Part shown: positions 22,810-30,645 of the stretch, piece after piece
How positions within the stretch are numbered: position 1 is the stretch's first letter
How the letters are laid out: every line of letters begins with the position of its first letter
NCBI GenBank assembly: GCA_049423065.1
Contig: JBMSQB010000049.1
Coordinates: 1 to 33,721, forward strand
Length of the DNA stretch: 33,721 nt
Reading direction: 5' to 3'
Origin: SYIM01 sp041182885
GTDB taxonomy: Bacteria; Pseudomonadota; Gammaproteobacteria; Burkholderiales; Burkholderiaceae_E
Position numbers and translations under genes: made by a program
The notes under the pieces: generated by a model
Database searches by the model: none
Seen by the model: the letters and a program-made list of their open reading frames with translations, nothing else
Told to the model about the DNA's origin: nothing

Positions 22810-23757
22810 ATGAGCGCCGTTATCTTTTTTGAAAACCTGATGCAGGCGGTCATCGCCGGGCTCCTCATCGGCTCGGTCTACGGGCTGATGTGTGTCGGGC
22901 TGGGGCTGATCTTCGGTCTGATGCGGGTGATCAACTTTGCCCAGGGCGAGTTCCTCATGCTGGGCATGTACGGTGCATTCTATGTGTGCACCTGGTTCGG
23001 GCTCAGTTCGGCAGTGGGCCCGATCGTGGGCGCGGTGGTGGCAGGCGTGCTGCTGTATCTGCTCGGCATGGGGCTGCACAAGTCGCTGCTTACCAAAGCC
23101 ACCGGCATCAAGGTTGCCGGTACCGAGGGCGAGGGCCACTATCCTCAACTCATTCTCACGCTGGGCATCTCGCTCGTGCTGGCCAACGGCGCGCTGATCA
23201 TCTTTGGCAACACGCCGCTCTCCATCCGCACCCCCTACAGCGGCTCGGCCTGGGAACTGGGCCCGCTGGTGGGCGACGACATGCTGCTGTTTTTCAACAA
23301 GGCCCGGACGATTGCCCTGATGGTGTCGGTACTGGTTGCCATCGCGGTCTATCAGTTTGTCCACCGCACCCGCATCGGCAAGTCGCTTCGCGCTGCCGCC
23401 GACAATCCGGCCGCGGCCACCTACATGGGAATCGATGTCGAGCGTTCACACCGAATCTCATTCGGTATTGGCGCAGCCATCACCGGACTCGCGGGCGGGC
23501 TGATCGCAAGCTACTACCCGTTCCAGCCCTACATCGGGCTCGACTTTGTGGTGATCATGTACGCAGGCGTTGTGCTGGGTGGCCTGGGCAGCATGATCGG
23601 GGCCTTCTGGGGCGGGCTGGTCATCGGGCTTATTCAGCAGGTGTCCACGCTGTTTCTGCCGCTGCAATTGCAAAACGCCATGATTTTCCTGGTGTTCCTA
23701 CTCATCATCCTGTTCAGGCCCCAGGGTCTGTTCGGCAAAAACGTTGAAAGGGTCTGA
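22810..23757 (+). CDS. HAAT ABC transporter permease (LivH-like)
   Basis: A 315-residue LivH-type inner-membrane permease heading the second transporter operon. It has AGLLIGSVYGLMCVGLGLIFGLMRVINFAQGEFLMLG at the N-terminus, an EAA-type loop around SLRAAADNPAAATYMGIDVER, and ends LFRPQGLFGKNVERV. It is longer than the first transporter's permease mainly through a segment near residues 90-125 (TKATGIKVAGTEGEGHYPQ), a soluble loop. GGAGG lies upstream of ATG 22810. The next gene begins two bases after its stop. Confidence 0.93.
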   Translation: MSAVIFFENLMQAVIAGLLIGSVYGLMCVGLGLIFGLMRVINFAQGEFLMLGMYGAFYVCTWFGLSSAVGPIVGAVVAGVLLYLLGMGLHKSLLTKATGIKVAGTEGEGHYPQLILTLGISLVLANGALIIFGNTPLSIRTPYSGSAWELGPLVGDDMLLFFNKARTIALMVSVLVAIAVYQFVHRTRIGKSLRAAADNPAAATYMGIDVERSHRISFGIGAAITGLAGGLIASYYPFQPYIGLDFVVIMYAGVVLGGLGSMIGAFWGGLVIGLIQQVSTLFLPLQLQNAMIFLVFLLIILFRPQGLFGKNVERV

Positions 23758-23759
23758 TC

Positions 23760-25541
23760 GTGAAGCTCGATCAAGAACCCAAGTTGTTGCGCACCATCGC
23801 GATTGTCGCAGCGGTCTACCTGGCGTTTGCCTGGCTGATCGATGACAAGTACTACCAGCTGATCCTCACCATCGTGCCGATCTGGGCGATGATGGGCATC
23901 GCGTGGAACGTCTTCTCCGGCTACAGCGGTCTGGTGTCGTTCGGACATGCCGCGTTCTTCGGAATCGGCGCCTACACGGTCGCGCTGGCGATGATCGGAT
24001 TCAATCTCTCGCCCTGGTTCGGCATTCCGCTGGGAACCGTGGCGGGTGTCATCGCCTCGGTGCTGGTGGGCTATCCCACCTTCAAGCTGCGCGGGGTGTA
24101 CTTCTCGCTTGCCATGCTCGCCTACCCGCTCACGCTGCTCTACATTTTCGAGTGGCTGGGCTACCAGGAAGTCACCATGCAAATGGTGCGCGAGAACAGC
24201 TGGATGTACATGCAGTTCAAGAGTCAGTACACCTACATCGTTGTATCCACGGTGCTGGTGGCCATCGCCGTGTACATATCCGGGCGCATCCATGCCTCCC
24301 GTTTTGGCTTGTCGCTTACCGCCATCAAACAGAACGAGGCAGCGGCGGAAGGCGCGGGGGTTGATGCCGCAGCCTGGAAGCTGCGCGCCATCATGGTGTC
24401 GGGCGCAATCGCTGCTGCAGCGGGCGGCTACTACGCAGTGGTACTGATCGTGGTCACCCCGCCTTCGGTGTTCGGCATGATCGCATCTGCCCAGGCCATG
24501 ATCATGGCCTTGTTCGGTGGTGTTGCCACCGTCTGGGGTCCGGTGATCGGTGCGGCGGTCCTGATTCCGCTCTCGGAAATTCTGCATGCCGAGCTTGGCA
24601 ACCAGGTGCACGGCATTCACGGTGTGGTGTTCGGTCTGGCCATCATCGCCATGATCCTGTATGCGCCCGAGGGGCTGCTGCCAAGGCTGCGTGATGCCTG
24701 GCGGCGCCGCAACGGCGGTGCGGCCGACGACGCCGCTGACGCGCAGCGCCGCACGGTCGACCTTCCTGCCGCCGCGAGCGCCGAGCGCCCGCCCATCGGC
24801 GAACAGATTGTGCTCAAGGTGAACGATCTGTCTCGGGCCTTCGGCGGACTGAAGGCCGTGTCCAACGTCAGCTTCGAAGTCCGCCAGGGCGAAGTCCTGG
24901 GCATCATCGGTCCCAACGGCGCGGGCAAAACCACGCTGTTCAATCTGCTGAACGGATTCATTCGCGCCGATCAGGGGTCGGTTCAATTCGGCGCGAGCGA
25001 ACTGATTGGCCTCAAGCCCAACCAGGTCTGCCGACTGGGCGTCGGCCGTACCTTCCAGGTGGTCCGCCCCTTCCCGCGGATGACGGTGCTGCAGAACGTG
25101 GTGGTGGGCGCATTCGCCGCCGAGCAGCAGGACGATGACCGGGCTGTCGAACTGGCGCGCCAGGCCCTCGACCGGGTCGGGATGCTCAAGCACGAGCAGG
25201 TGCTGGCTGGCGGTCTGAACAGCCTGGAACTGCGGCTGATGGAACTGGCCCGCGTGCTCGCCGGCCAGCCGCGCCTGCTGCTGCTCGATGAAACCCTGGC
25301 GGGTCTGGGGAGCGAAGAGGTCGAGGTGATCCTTGCAGTGATCCGCCGCCTGGCCGATGAGGGCCAGACCATCGTCATCATCGAACACACCATGCAGGCG
25401 ATGGTTCGTATCGCCGACCGCTTCCTGGTGCTCGACCACGGCCAGGTGCTGGCTGTCGGCAAGCCTGCCGAAGTCGTCCGCGACCCGGCCGTGATCGAGG
25501 CCTACCTCGGCAAGAAGTGGATGGACCATGCTAAGCATTGA
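23760..25541 (+). CDS. Fused HAAT permease-ATPase (LivM-LivG fusion), second copy
   Basis: A 593-residue fusion of a LivM-type permease (about 1-310) with a LivG-type ATPase (about 345-593). GTG 23760 is the start, with AAAGGG upstream. The permease has GIAWNVFSGYSGLVSFGHAAFFGIGAY and the loop AIKQNEAAAEGAGVD. In the ATPase, Walker A GPNGAGKTT is at 384-392, but the signature is degenerate (GGLNSLELRLMELAR from 484) and Walker B reads LLLDETLAGLG with Asp510-Glu511-Thr512 instead of DEP. Variants of this type occur in LivG-like proteins, so I regard it as functional. It overlaps the next gene by 14 bases. Confidence 0.92.
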   Translation: MKLDQEPKLLRTIAIVAAVYLAFAWLIDDKYYQLILTIVPIWAMMGIAWNVFSGYSGLVSFGHAAFFGIGAYTVALAMIGFNLSPWFGIPLGTVAGVIASVLVGYPTFKLRGVYFSLAMLAYPLTLLYIFEWLGYQEVTMQMVRENSWMYMQFKSQYTYIVVSTVLVAIAVYISGRIHASRFGLSLTAIKQNEAAAEGAGVDAAAWKLRAIMVSGAIAAAAGGYYAVVLIVVTPPSVFGMIASAQAMIMALFGGVATVWGPVIGAAVLIPLSEILHAELGNQVHGIHGVVFGLAIIAMILYAPEGLLPRLRDAWRRRNGGAADDAADAQRRTVDLPAAASAERPPIGEQIVLKVNDLSRAFGGLKAVSNVSFEVRQGEVLGIIGPNGAGKTTLFNLLNGFIRADQGSVQFGASELIGLKPNQVCRLGVGRTFQVVRPFPRMTVLQNVVVGAFAAEQQDDDRAVELARQALDRVGMLKHEQVLAGGLNSLELRLMELARVLAGQPRLLLLDETLAGLGSEEVEVILAVIRRLADEGQTIVIIEHTMQAMVRIADRFLVLDHGQVLAVGKPAEVVRDPAVIEAYLGKKWMDHAKH

Positions 25542-26235
25542 GAATATCAACGCCGCCTACGGTGGCCTCAAGGCCCTCACCGATGTTTCGGTGACCGTCG
25601 GCGAGGGCCAGTTCGTTGCGATCGTCGGCCCGAACGGCGCAGGCAAATCAACGCTGTTCAAGTCGATTTCCGGAACCGTCACGCCGGTCTCCGGGCGCAT
25701 CACCTGGATGGGACAGGATTTGCTGTCCATCCCGCCGGCCCGGCGGCCGCTGCTCGGCATCGCCCATGTGCCAGAGGGCCGTCAGGTGTTCAAGGAACTG
25801 TCGGTGTTGGAAAACCTCGAAATGGGGGCGCAGTCGGAGCGCGCGCGCGCCGACTGGGACAAAAACCTCGAGCAGATGTTCGGGCTCTTTCCCATTCTGA
25901 AGCAGCGCAGCAGCCAGCTGGCCGGCACCCTTTCGGGTGGTGAGCAGCAAATGGTGGCGATCGCGCGCGGCATGATGTCCTCGCCCCGGCTCATCATGCT
26001 CGACGAGCCATCGATGGGCCTGGCGCCCAAGATCACCGATATGATCTTCGAGCGGATCGAGGAAATTCACTCGAGCACCGATGTGGCGATTCTGCTCGTC
26101 GAGCAGCGGGTGGCCGAGGCGCTCAGCTCGTGCAATTATGGCTACGTATTGCAAACTGGCCGGATCGCGCTTGAAGGTCCGCCGCAACAACTGATGGAAG
26201 ACGAACACGTTCGCGCCATCTATCTGGGCATGTAG
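25528..26235 (+). CDS. HAAT ABC transporter ATPase (LivF-like)
   Basis: A 235-residue LivF-type ATPase with canonical motifs: Walker A GPNGAGKST (34-42), LSGGEQQ (135-141), Walker B IMLDEPSMGLAP with Asp159-Glu160, and VEQ in the switch region. It starts at ATG 25528 inside the end of the fused gene, so translation is coupled. Because the fused partner has a degenerate signature, this subunit probably supplies the fully canonical half of the ATPase pair. Confidence 0.94.
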   Translation: MLSIENINAAYGGLKALTDVSVTVGEGQFVAIVGPNGAGKSTLFKSISGTVTPVSGRITWMGQDLLSIPPARRPLLGIAHVPEGRQVFKELSVLENLEMGAQSERARADWDKNLEQMFGLFPILKQRSSQLAGTLSGGEQQMVAIARGMMSSPRLIMLDEPSMGLAPKITDMIFERIEEIHSSTDVAILLVEQRVAEALSSCNYGYVLQTGRIALEGPPQQLMEDEHVRAIYLGM

Positions 26236-26268
26236 AGTCAAATCACTCACTTCAACAGGAGACTTGTG

Positions 26269-27504
26269 ATGGTCAATCGTTCAAAACGCAAGATGCTGGC
26301 TGCGTCTTCTGCGGCTTTGGCCGCCGGTGCGGCGCCCGCCATCGCGCGCGCGCAAGCCAAGGAAGTCAAGATCGGCCTCATCGTTCCGCTCACCGGCCCC
26401 TGGGCCCGTAGCGGCGATCTCATGCGCAAGGGCGCCGAGATGGCGATCGAAGACATCAACGCACAAGGCGGCATCAAGTCCATGGGCGGTGCCCGCATGC
26501 GTCTGGTCACGATCGACGCCGGCGAGAACGTCGAGAAAGCCAAGAACGCCGCGCAGCGCATGCTGTCGCAGGAGCCCGACCTCACCGGGGCCACCGGCGC
26601 CTGGCTGTCGTCGTTTACGCTCGCCATCACCGAAGTCACCGAGCGCGCCGAGCTGCCCATGCTCACGCTCTCATTTGCCGACACCATCACCTCGCGCGGC
26701 TTCAAGTTCGTGTTCCAGACCTCGGTCACCGCCGGCACCATGTCCACCATGGCGGTACCTGCCCTGGTTGAGCTCTCCAAGACCGCCGGCAAGGAAATCA
26801 AGAACGTCGGCATCGTGAGCGACAACACCGCCTCCCCGATGGCGTTCGGCAAGCCGATGCGCGAAGGCGGCCTCGCCAAGATGGGCCTGAAGCTCGTCGT
26901 TGACGAAATCTTCACCCCGCCGCTTGCCGACGCGAGCTCCATGATCCAGAAGGTGCGTACCGCGCGCCCCGACCTGCTCATCAACCTCGCCACCTCGCTG
27001 CCCGACTTCAAACTCACCCTCGAGAAAATCAATGAGGTGGGTCTGGGTCGCGGCCGTCTGCCCATCGTGGCCAACAGCGGCGCGATCGGCGCTCCCGAGC
27101 TGCTCAACATCATGGGCAAGGACACCCTGGAGGGCGTGATGAACATCACCGCCAACTGGGGCGGCAAGGGCCATGACAAGCTCATCGCCGACTTCAAGGC
27201 CCGCAAGGGCGAGCCCTGGATTCCCCAGGACCCCATGTCCACCTACGGCGACATGTGGATCTTCAAGGAGGCCTGTGAAATGGCCAAGTCGGGCGACAAG
27301 AAGGCGGTTGCACAAGCCATTCGCGCCATGGACTTCAATGGCACCGGACCCGCGCAATTCTTTGCCGGTGGCCGTGTGAAGTTCGACGAGAACGGTCGTC
27401 GCGTGGGTGCAGTGCTCACCATCTCGCAGTGGCAGAACGGCGTGCCGGTCGCGGTATATCCCGATTCGCTGGCCGTTGCGCCCGCCATCTGGCCCAAGCG
27501 CTAA
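26269..27504 (+). CDS. HAAT-type ABC transporter substrate-binding protein
   Basis: A 411-residue LivK-like binding protein, last component of the second transporter. The signal peptide begins NRSKRKMLAASSAALAAGAAPAIARAQA; the SKRKML stretch resembles, but does not fully match, a twin-arginine motif, so Sec or Tat export is possible. The mature protein starts VKIGLIVPLTGPWARSGDLMRKGAEMAIEDINAQGG. AGGAG is eight bases before ATG 26269; a GTG directly in front (26266) is an alternative. The placement of the binding protein after the ATPase differs from the first operon. The ligand is unknown. Confidence 0.93.
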   Translation: MVNRSKRKMLAASSAALAAGAAPAIARAQAKEVKIGLIVPLTGPWARSGDLMRKGAEMAIEDINAQGGIKSMGGARMRLVTIDAGENVEKAKNAAQRMLSQEPDLTGATGAWLSSFTLAITEVTERAELPMLTLSFADTITSRGFKFVFQTSVTAGTMSTMAVPALVELSKTAGKEIKNVGIVSDNTASPMAFGKPMREGGLAKMGLKLVVDEIFTPPLADASSMIQKVRTARPDLLINLATSLPDFKLTLEKINEVGLGRGRLPIVANSGAIGAPELLNIMGKDTLEGVMNITANWGGKGHDKLIADFKARKGEPWIPQDPMSTYGDMWIFKEACEMAKSGDKKAVAQAIRAMDFNGTGPAQFFAGGRVKFDENGRRVGAVLTISQWQNGVPVAVYPDSLAVAPAIWPKR

Positions 27505-27509
27505 GCGTC

Positions 27510-28499
27510 ATGGCCGGCTCCGCCCAGACGATCGAATTCGATCGGCCCGGCGGGCCGGAGGTTCTGCAGTGGCGCACTCGCCCGCTTGCCTCCCCGGCAG
27601 CGGGCGAGGTGCTGATCGAGCAGTCTGCGATCGGCGTCAATTTCATCGATATCCAGCACCGTAGCGGCCGCTATCCCATCGCCGCGTTTCCCTCGAGCCT
27701 GGGCATTGAAGCATCGGGCCATGTGCTGGCCGTGGGCGACGGTGTTGCCGACTTTGCTGTGGGTGATCGGGTTGCCTACATCCACTTGCCGATCGGCGCT
27801 TACACCACGCACCGGATCCTGCCCGCGGGCCGTGTGGTACCGGTCCCCGAGGGGGTTCCGCTCGACTGGGCCGGCGTCACGCTCAACCGTGCGCTCACTG
27901 CCCAGTATCTGGTGAATGATTCCTTCCCGGTGGGCCCAGCCCACGCCGTGCTGGTTCACGCGGCGGCAGGGGGCGTTGGGCAGTTGTTGGCGCAATGGTG
28001 CTCACACAAGGGCGCACGCGTGATCGGCACGGTCGGGTCGGCCGACAAGATCGCGATCGCCCGGGCAGCGGGCTGTCACGAGGTATTGATCAGTACCGAC
28101 CCCGGCTGGGTCGCAGCCTGCCGGGCGCTCACCGCGGGCGAAGGCGTCCATGCGGTCTACGACGGCATCGGCGGCGCCATGTTCGAGCAATCGCTCCTCG
28201 CCCTGCGTCCCAACGGTGTGCTGGCCAGCTACGGAACACCCGCCGGCCCCATTCCGCCCTTCGATATTTTCCGGCTGAACCAGCTGGGGTCGTTGCACAT
28301 CACCAGCCCGTCCATCTTCACCTTCAACAAGACCACCGAGGCCCTGCGCGCGCGCTCAGCCGATGTGTTCGCGCAGGCCCTGGCTGGCGTGCTGCGAACC
28401 GATGCGCCAAGGCTCTACGGCTTTGATCAGGCGCGCGAGGCGCACGCCGATCTGGCCGCGCGTCGCACCACCGGATCGATTGGTCTGTCTGCGCGTTAG
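27510..28499 (+). CDS. Zinc-independent MDR oxidoreductase (NADPH:quinone reductase-like)
   Basis: A 329-residue medium-chain reductase of the QOR type, which transfers hydride from NADPH to quinones or enones. Seen: TIEFDRPGGPEVLQW at the N-terminus, the GVNFIDIQHRSGRYP segment characteristic of quinone reductases, the cofactor loop HAAAGGVGQLLAQW near 152, VIGTVGSADKIAIARAAGC, and no zinc-ligand cysteine cluster. ATG 27510 is five bases after the binding-protein stop, with no strong ribosome site, suggesting coupling. As the last gene of the transporter operon it probably acts on the imported compound or protects against a reactive carbonyl. Confidence 0.92.
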   Translation: MAGSAQTIEFDRPGGPEVLQWRTRPLASPAAGEVLIEQSAIGVNFIDIQHRSGRYPIAAFPSSLGIEASGHVLAVGDGVADFAVGDRVAYIHLPIGAYTTHRILPAGRVVPVPEGVPLDWAGVTLNRALTAQYLVNDSFPVGPAHAVLVHAAAGGVGQLLAQWCSHKGARVIGTVGSADKIAIARAAGCHEVLISTDPGWVAACRALTAGEGVHAVYDGIGGAMFEQSLLALRPNGVLASYGTPAGPIPPFDIFRLNQLGSLHITSPSIFTFNKTTEALRARSADVFAQALAGVLRTDAPRLYGFDQAREAHADLAARRTTGSIGLSAR

Positions 28500-28526
28500 C
28501 GCATCACAGACCACCCGCGCAGGGAC

Positions 28527-29366
28527 TTAACCCAGCATATGCTCAAGCTCGGGCATCAGATAGCGCTTGAGCCCCGGCCAGTCTTCGATCATCGGAAAAT
28601 GCCCCATGCCCTTCATGAGGCTGTAGCGCGACCCCTTGATTGACGCAGCCACCGCTTCCGACATGGCTGGAGTGGCTGAATAATCGTACTCACCCGTGAG
28701 GAGCGACACCTTGCAAAGACCGGTATCGATCGTCTTGATCGCCTCACGGCCGTCCCAGTCGAAGCTGTAGAAATGCACGTCGCCGGCGTAGACGCCAGGA
28801 CCACCCTGCGCGTAGTACCACCAATTTTCCCGACGATTGGTTTCGGGGGTGGTGGGTGCGCACAGACCCATGGTGTAGCTTGCGCAGAGTTCACCGCCGT
28901 GCACGGCAGGGTGATGCAGGAAGTCGTTATAGCGCCCTGGCGCGTAAGCGGCAGCCTCCAGCCCGACGATTCCTCGAAGCTCGCGCTGATAATCCACCGC
29001 CATCTTGAGCACAATTGCCCCGCCCATTGAGCAACCCATGATGACCGGTCGGTCTAGATCCAGCCCCTTCCAGAAAGCCCGGATCATGTCGGCATAGAGC
29101 TGCGAGGTGAGCTGATATTTGCGCAGCCACCACTCGTCGGGCGGGTTGGATCGCCCGTGATAGGGCAGATCGAAAGCGAGCACCCGGAACCTGCTCGTGA
29201 CATCGGTGTCGTTCAGGAGATGCCGCCACTGGCGCGAGTCGGCGCCCGCGGTGTGCAGGCAAATGAGCGGCACACCCTCGCCAGCCTCCTCGAAAAAAAT
29301 ACGATGGGCTTCGCCCTGGATATCGACCGTGACATAGCGGCCGCTGATCGGTTCGAGGCGGTTCAT
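28527..29366 (-). CDS. Alpha/beta hydrolase
   Basis: A 279-residue alpha/beta-hydrolase-fold protein. The nucleophile elbow is GCSMGG with Ser113; the acid is probably Asp228 (TGEYDYSA) and the base His256 (GMGHFPMIED). The oxyanion region is LICLHTAGADSRQW near 34. The length and motif order fit esterases, C-C hydrolases or lactone hydrolases, which cannot be told apart here. Its ATG overlaps the stop of the small upstream gene (ATGA at 29363-29366). It is last in a four-gene unit with an acyl-CoA ligase and a lactonase-type enzyme. Confidence 0.92.
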   Translation of the reverse strand: MNRLEPISGRYVTVDIQGEAHRIFFEEAGEGVPLICLHTAGADSRQWRHLLNDTDVTSRFRVLAFDLPYHGRSNPPDEWWLRKYQLTSQLYADMIRAFWKGLDLDRPVIMGCSMGGAIVLKMAVDYQRELRGIVGLEAAAYAPGRYNDFLHHPAVHGGELCASYTMGLCAPTTPETNRRENWWYYAQGGPGVYAGDVHFYSFDWDGREAIKTIDTGLCKVSLLTGEYDYSATPAMSEAVAASIKGSRYSLMKGMGHFPMIEDWPGLKRYLMPELEHMLG

Positions 29367-29752
29367 GCGGCTTCCTTTCGCATCAGGTTCATCATCCGCT
29401 GCAGTGCACGGCCGTTCTGCATGGCGACCAGGCCGTCGCCCTCCAGAACAAACTCCGGTACGCGCATCAGCATGGCAAAGAAGTCGTTATAGAGCGGCGG
29501 CGGCGTGGCGCTCACAAACCTGGCCCAGGTGTCCATCGGCGCGCGGAACCCGAAGGCAGGACGGGCATCAAAGCGCGGCGCGAAATTGATCTGGCTGATA
29601 CGCCCCTTCTCAACCGTGAGCACGCGGCGGGTATCGCCCACCGTGATCGAGAAACGCGCGCTGAACCAGTTGCCGATCACCGAGAGCTCGCGATCAGCAT
29701 TGACGCGGGCCTGATAGGCCCTGAACCAGTCTTCATCAGGAAAGGCTGACAT
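29363..29752 (-). CDS. Small SCP2-like hypothetical protein
   Basis: A 129-residue protein with no signal peptide or membrane segment. The pattern NWFSARFSITVGDTRRVLTVEKGRISQINFAPRF, followed by the aromatic segment GFRAPMDTWARFVS and LEGDGLVAMQNGRALQRMMNLMR, resembles sterol-carrier-protein-2-like domains, which bind acyl chains or CoA esters. I hold this as a weak fold guess, not an identification. AGGA precedes ATG 29752 by about eight bases. Genes on both sides overlap or lie close, so it is part of the ligase, lactonase and hydrolase unit and could carry or shield a hydrophobic intermediate. Confidence 0.8.
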   Translation of the reverse strand: MSAFPDEDWFRAYQARVNADRELSVIGNWFSARFSITVGDTRRVLTVEKGRISQINFAPRFDARPAFGFRAPMDTWARFVSATPPPLYNDFFAMLMRVPEFVLEGDGLVAMQNGRALQRMMNLMRKEAA

Positions 29753-29790
29753 CGTGGAGTCCTTGAAACAGGATGGAAGAAAAGCTCGAA

Positions 29791-30591
29791 TCAGTCGGCG
29801 ATCGGGTCGGCATCCAGCCTCACCGCAATACCGCGCAGCGCATCGCTGGGCGCCGGATAGCGCTTCATCACCAGCGGGTCGTGGCCAGGGATGACATGCG
29901 CCGGCGAACTGGCAAGCGAATACACGCGTCGGTAGGCTTCATGCATGTCGGCCTGGTTGTAGATGAGCGGAAACGGCCGATCGGATTCGATGTTGGCATA
30001 AAAATGCGAGGCATCGCTCGCGAGCACCACCCAGCCGCGGCGGGTGTGCACACGTACCACCTGCAACCCCATCGTGTGCCCGCCCACCCGGTGGAGCGTG
30101 ATGCCAGGCGCGATTTCGTCGTCGCCATCGTGAAAGCACACGCGGTCCTCGAACACCCGGTCCACCATGGCTTTCACGTCATTCACGTCAAACGGAAACC
30201 GCATGGGCTTGAAGCACATGCAGCGCCCGGTTGCGAACTGCATCTCGCGGTCCTGCAGGTGATAGCGCGCCCGCCGGAAGAGCTGGGCATTGCCGGCATG
30301 GTCGTAATGCATATGCGAGATGATCACGTCGCTCACCGATTCGGGATCAATGCCGAGCAGTGACAACCCCTGCCCGGGGCAGCGGAGAAAATCGCGCCCG
30401 CGTTGTCTGGCGACCTCTTCGGAAAACCCGGTGTCCAGCACCCAGGTGCGGCCGCCCCCCCGGATCGCCCAAACGAAATAATCGAGCGGCATGGGCACGT
30501 CATGACTGTCCCCGCCCACAAAGTTGTCGCGCGAACTGCGGTCGTGGTGTGCGTACTTGACCGCGTAGATTTCGTAGCTGGGGAGTGTCAT
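29791..30591 (-). CDS. Metallo-beta-lactamase-fold lactonase-like hydrolase
   Basis: A 266-residue metallo-beta-lactamase-fold protein close in pattern to N-acyl-homoserine-lactone lactonases. The dinuclear zinc site is complete: His93, His95, Asp97 and His98 in ISHMHYDHAG, His172 (VGGHTMG), Asp193 (ASDASHF) and His237 (IPGHDPL). LPLDYF-type residues near 35 and VLDTGF fit the lactonase subgroup. GGAG lies nine bases before ATG 30591. Lactone ring opening is likely; the ring may be a catabolic lactone rather than a quorum signal, since neighbours are an acyl-CoA ligase and a hydrolase and there is no LuxI/LuxR pair in the window. Confidence 0.9.
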   Translation of the reverse strand: MTLPSYEIYAVKYAHHDRSSRDNFVGGDSHDVPMPLDYFVWAIRGGGRTWVLDTGFSEEVARQRGRDFLRCPGQGLSLLGIDPESVSDVIISHMHYDHAGNAQLFRRARYHLQDREMQFATGRCMCFKPMRFPFDVNDVKAMVDRVFEDRVCFHDGDDEIAPGITLHRVGGHTMGLQVVRVHTRRGWVVLASDASHFYANIESDRPFPLIYNQADMHEAYRRVYSLASSPAHVIPGHDPLVMKRYPAPSDALRGIAVRLDADPIAD

Positions 30592-30645
30592 CTGGCAGAT
30601 CTCCGTTGAGAATTCGATGTAAACCCTGATTCCGCCTTCAGCGAA

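Noticed and set aside
23634..25550. Very long open frame on the minus strand (638 codons)
   Set aside because: It lies fully antisense to the fused permease-ATPase, is His/Asp/Arg-rich with no domain pattern, and is a usual artefact of GC-rich codon bias.
29791..30591. Quorum-quenching AHL lactonase as a firm call
   Set aside because: The zinc site fits, but the neighbours are catabolic and there is no LuxI/LuxR system, so the substrate stays open.
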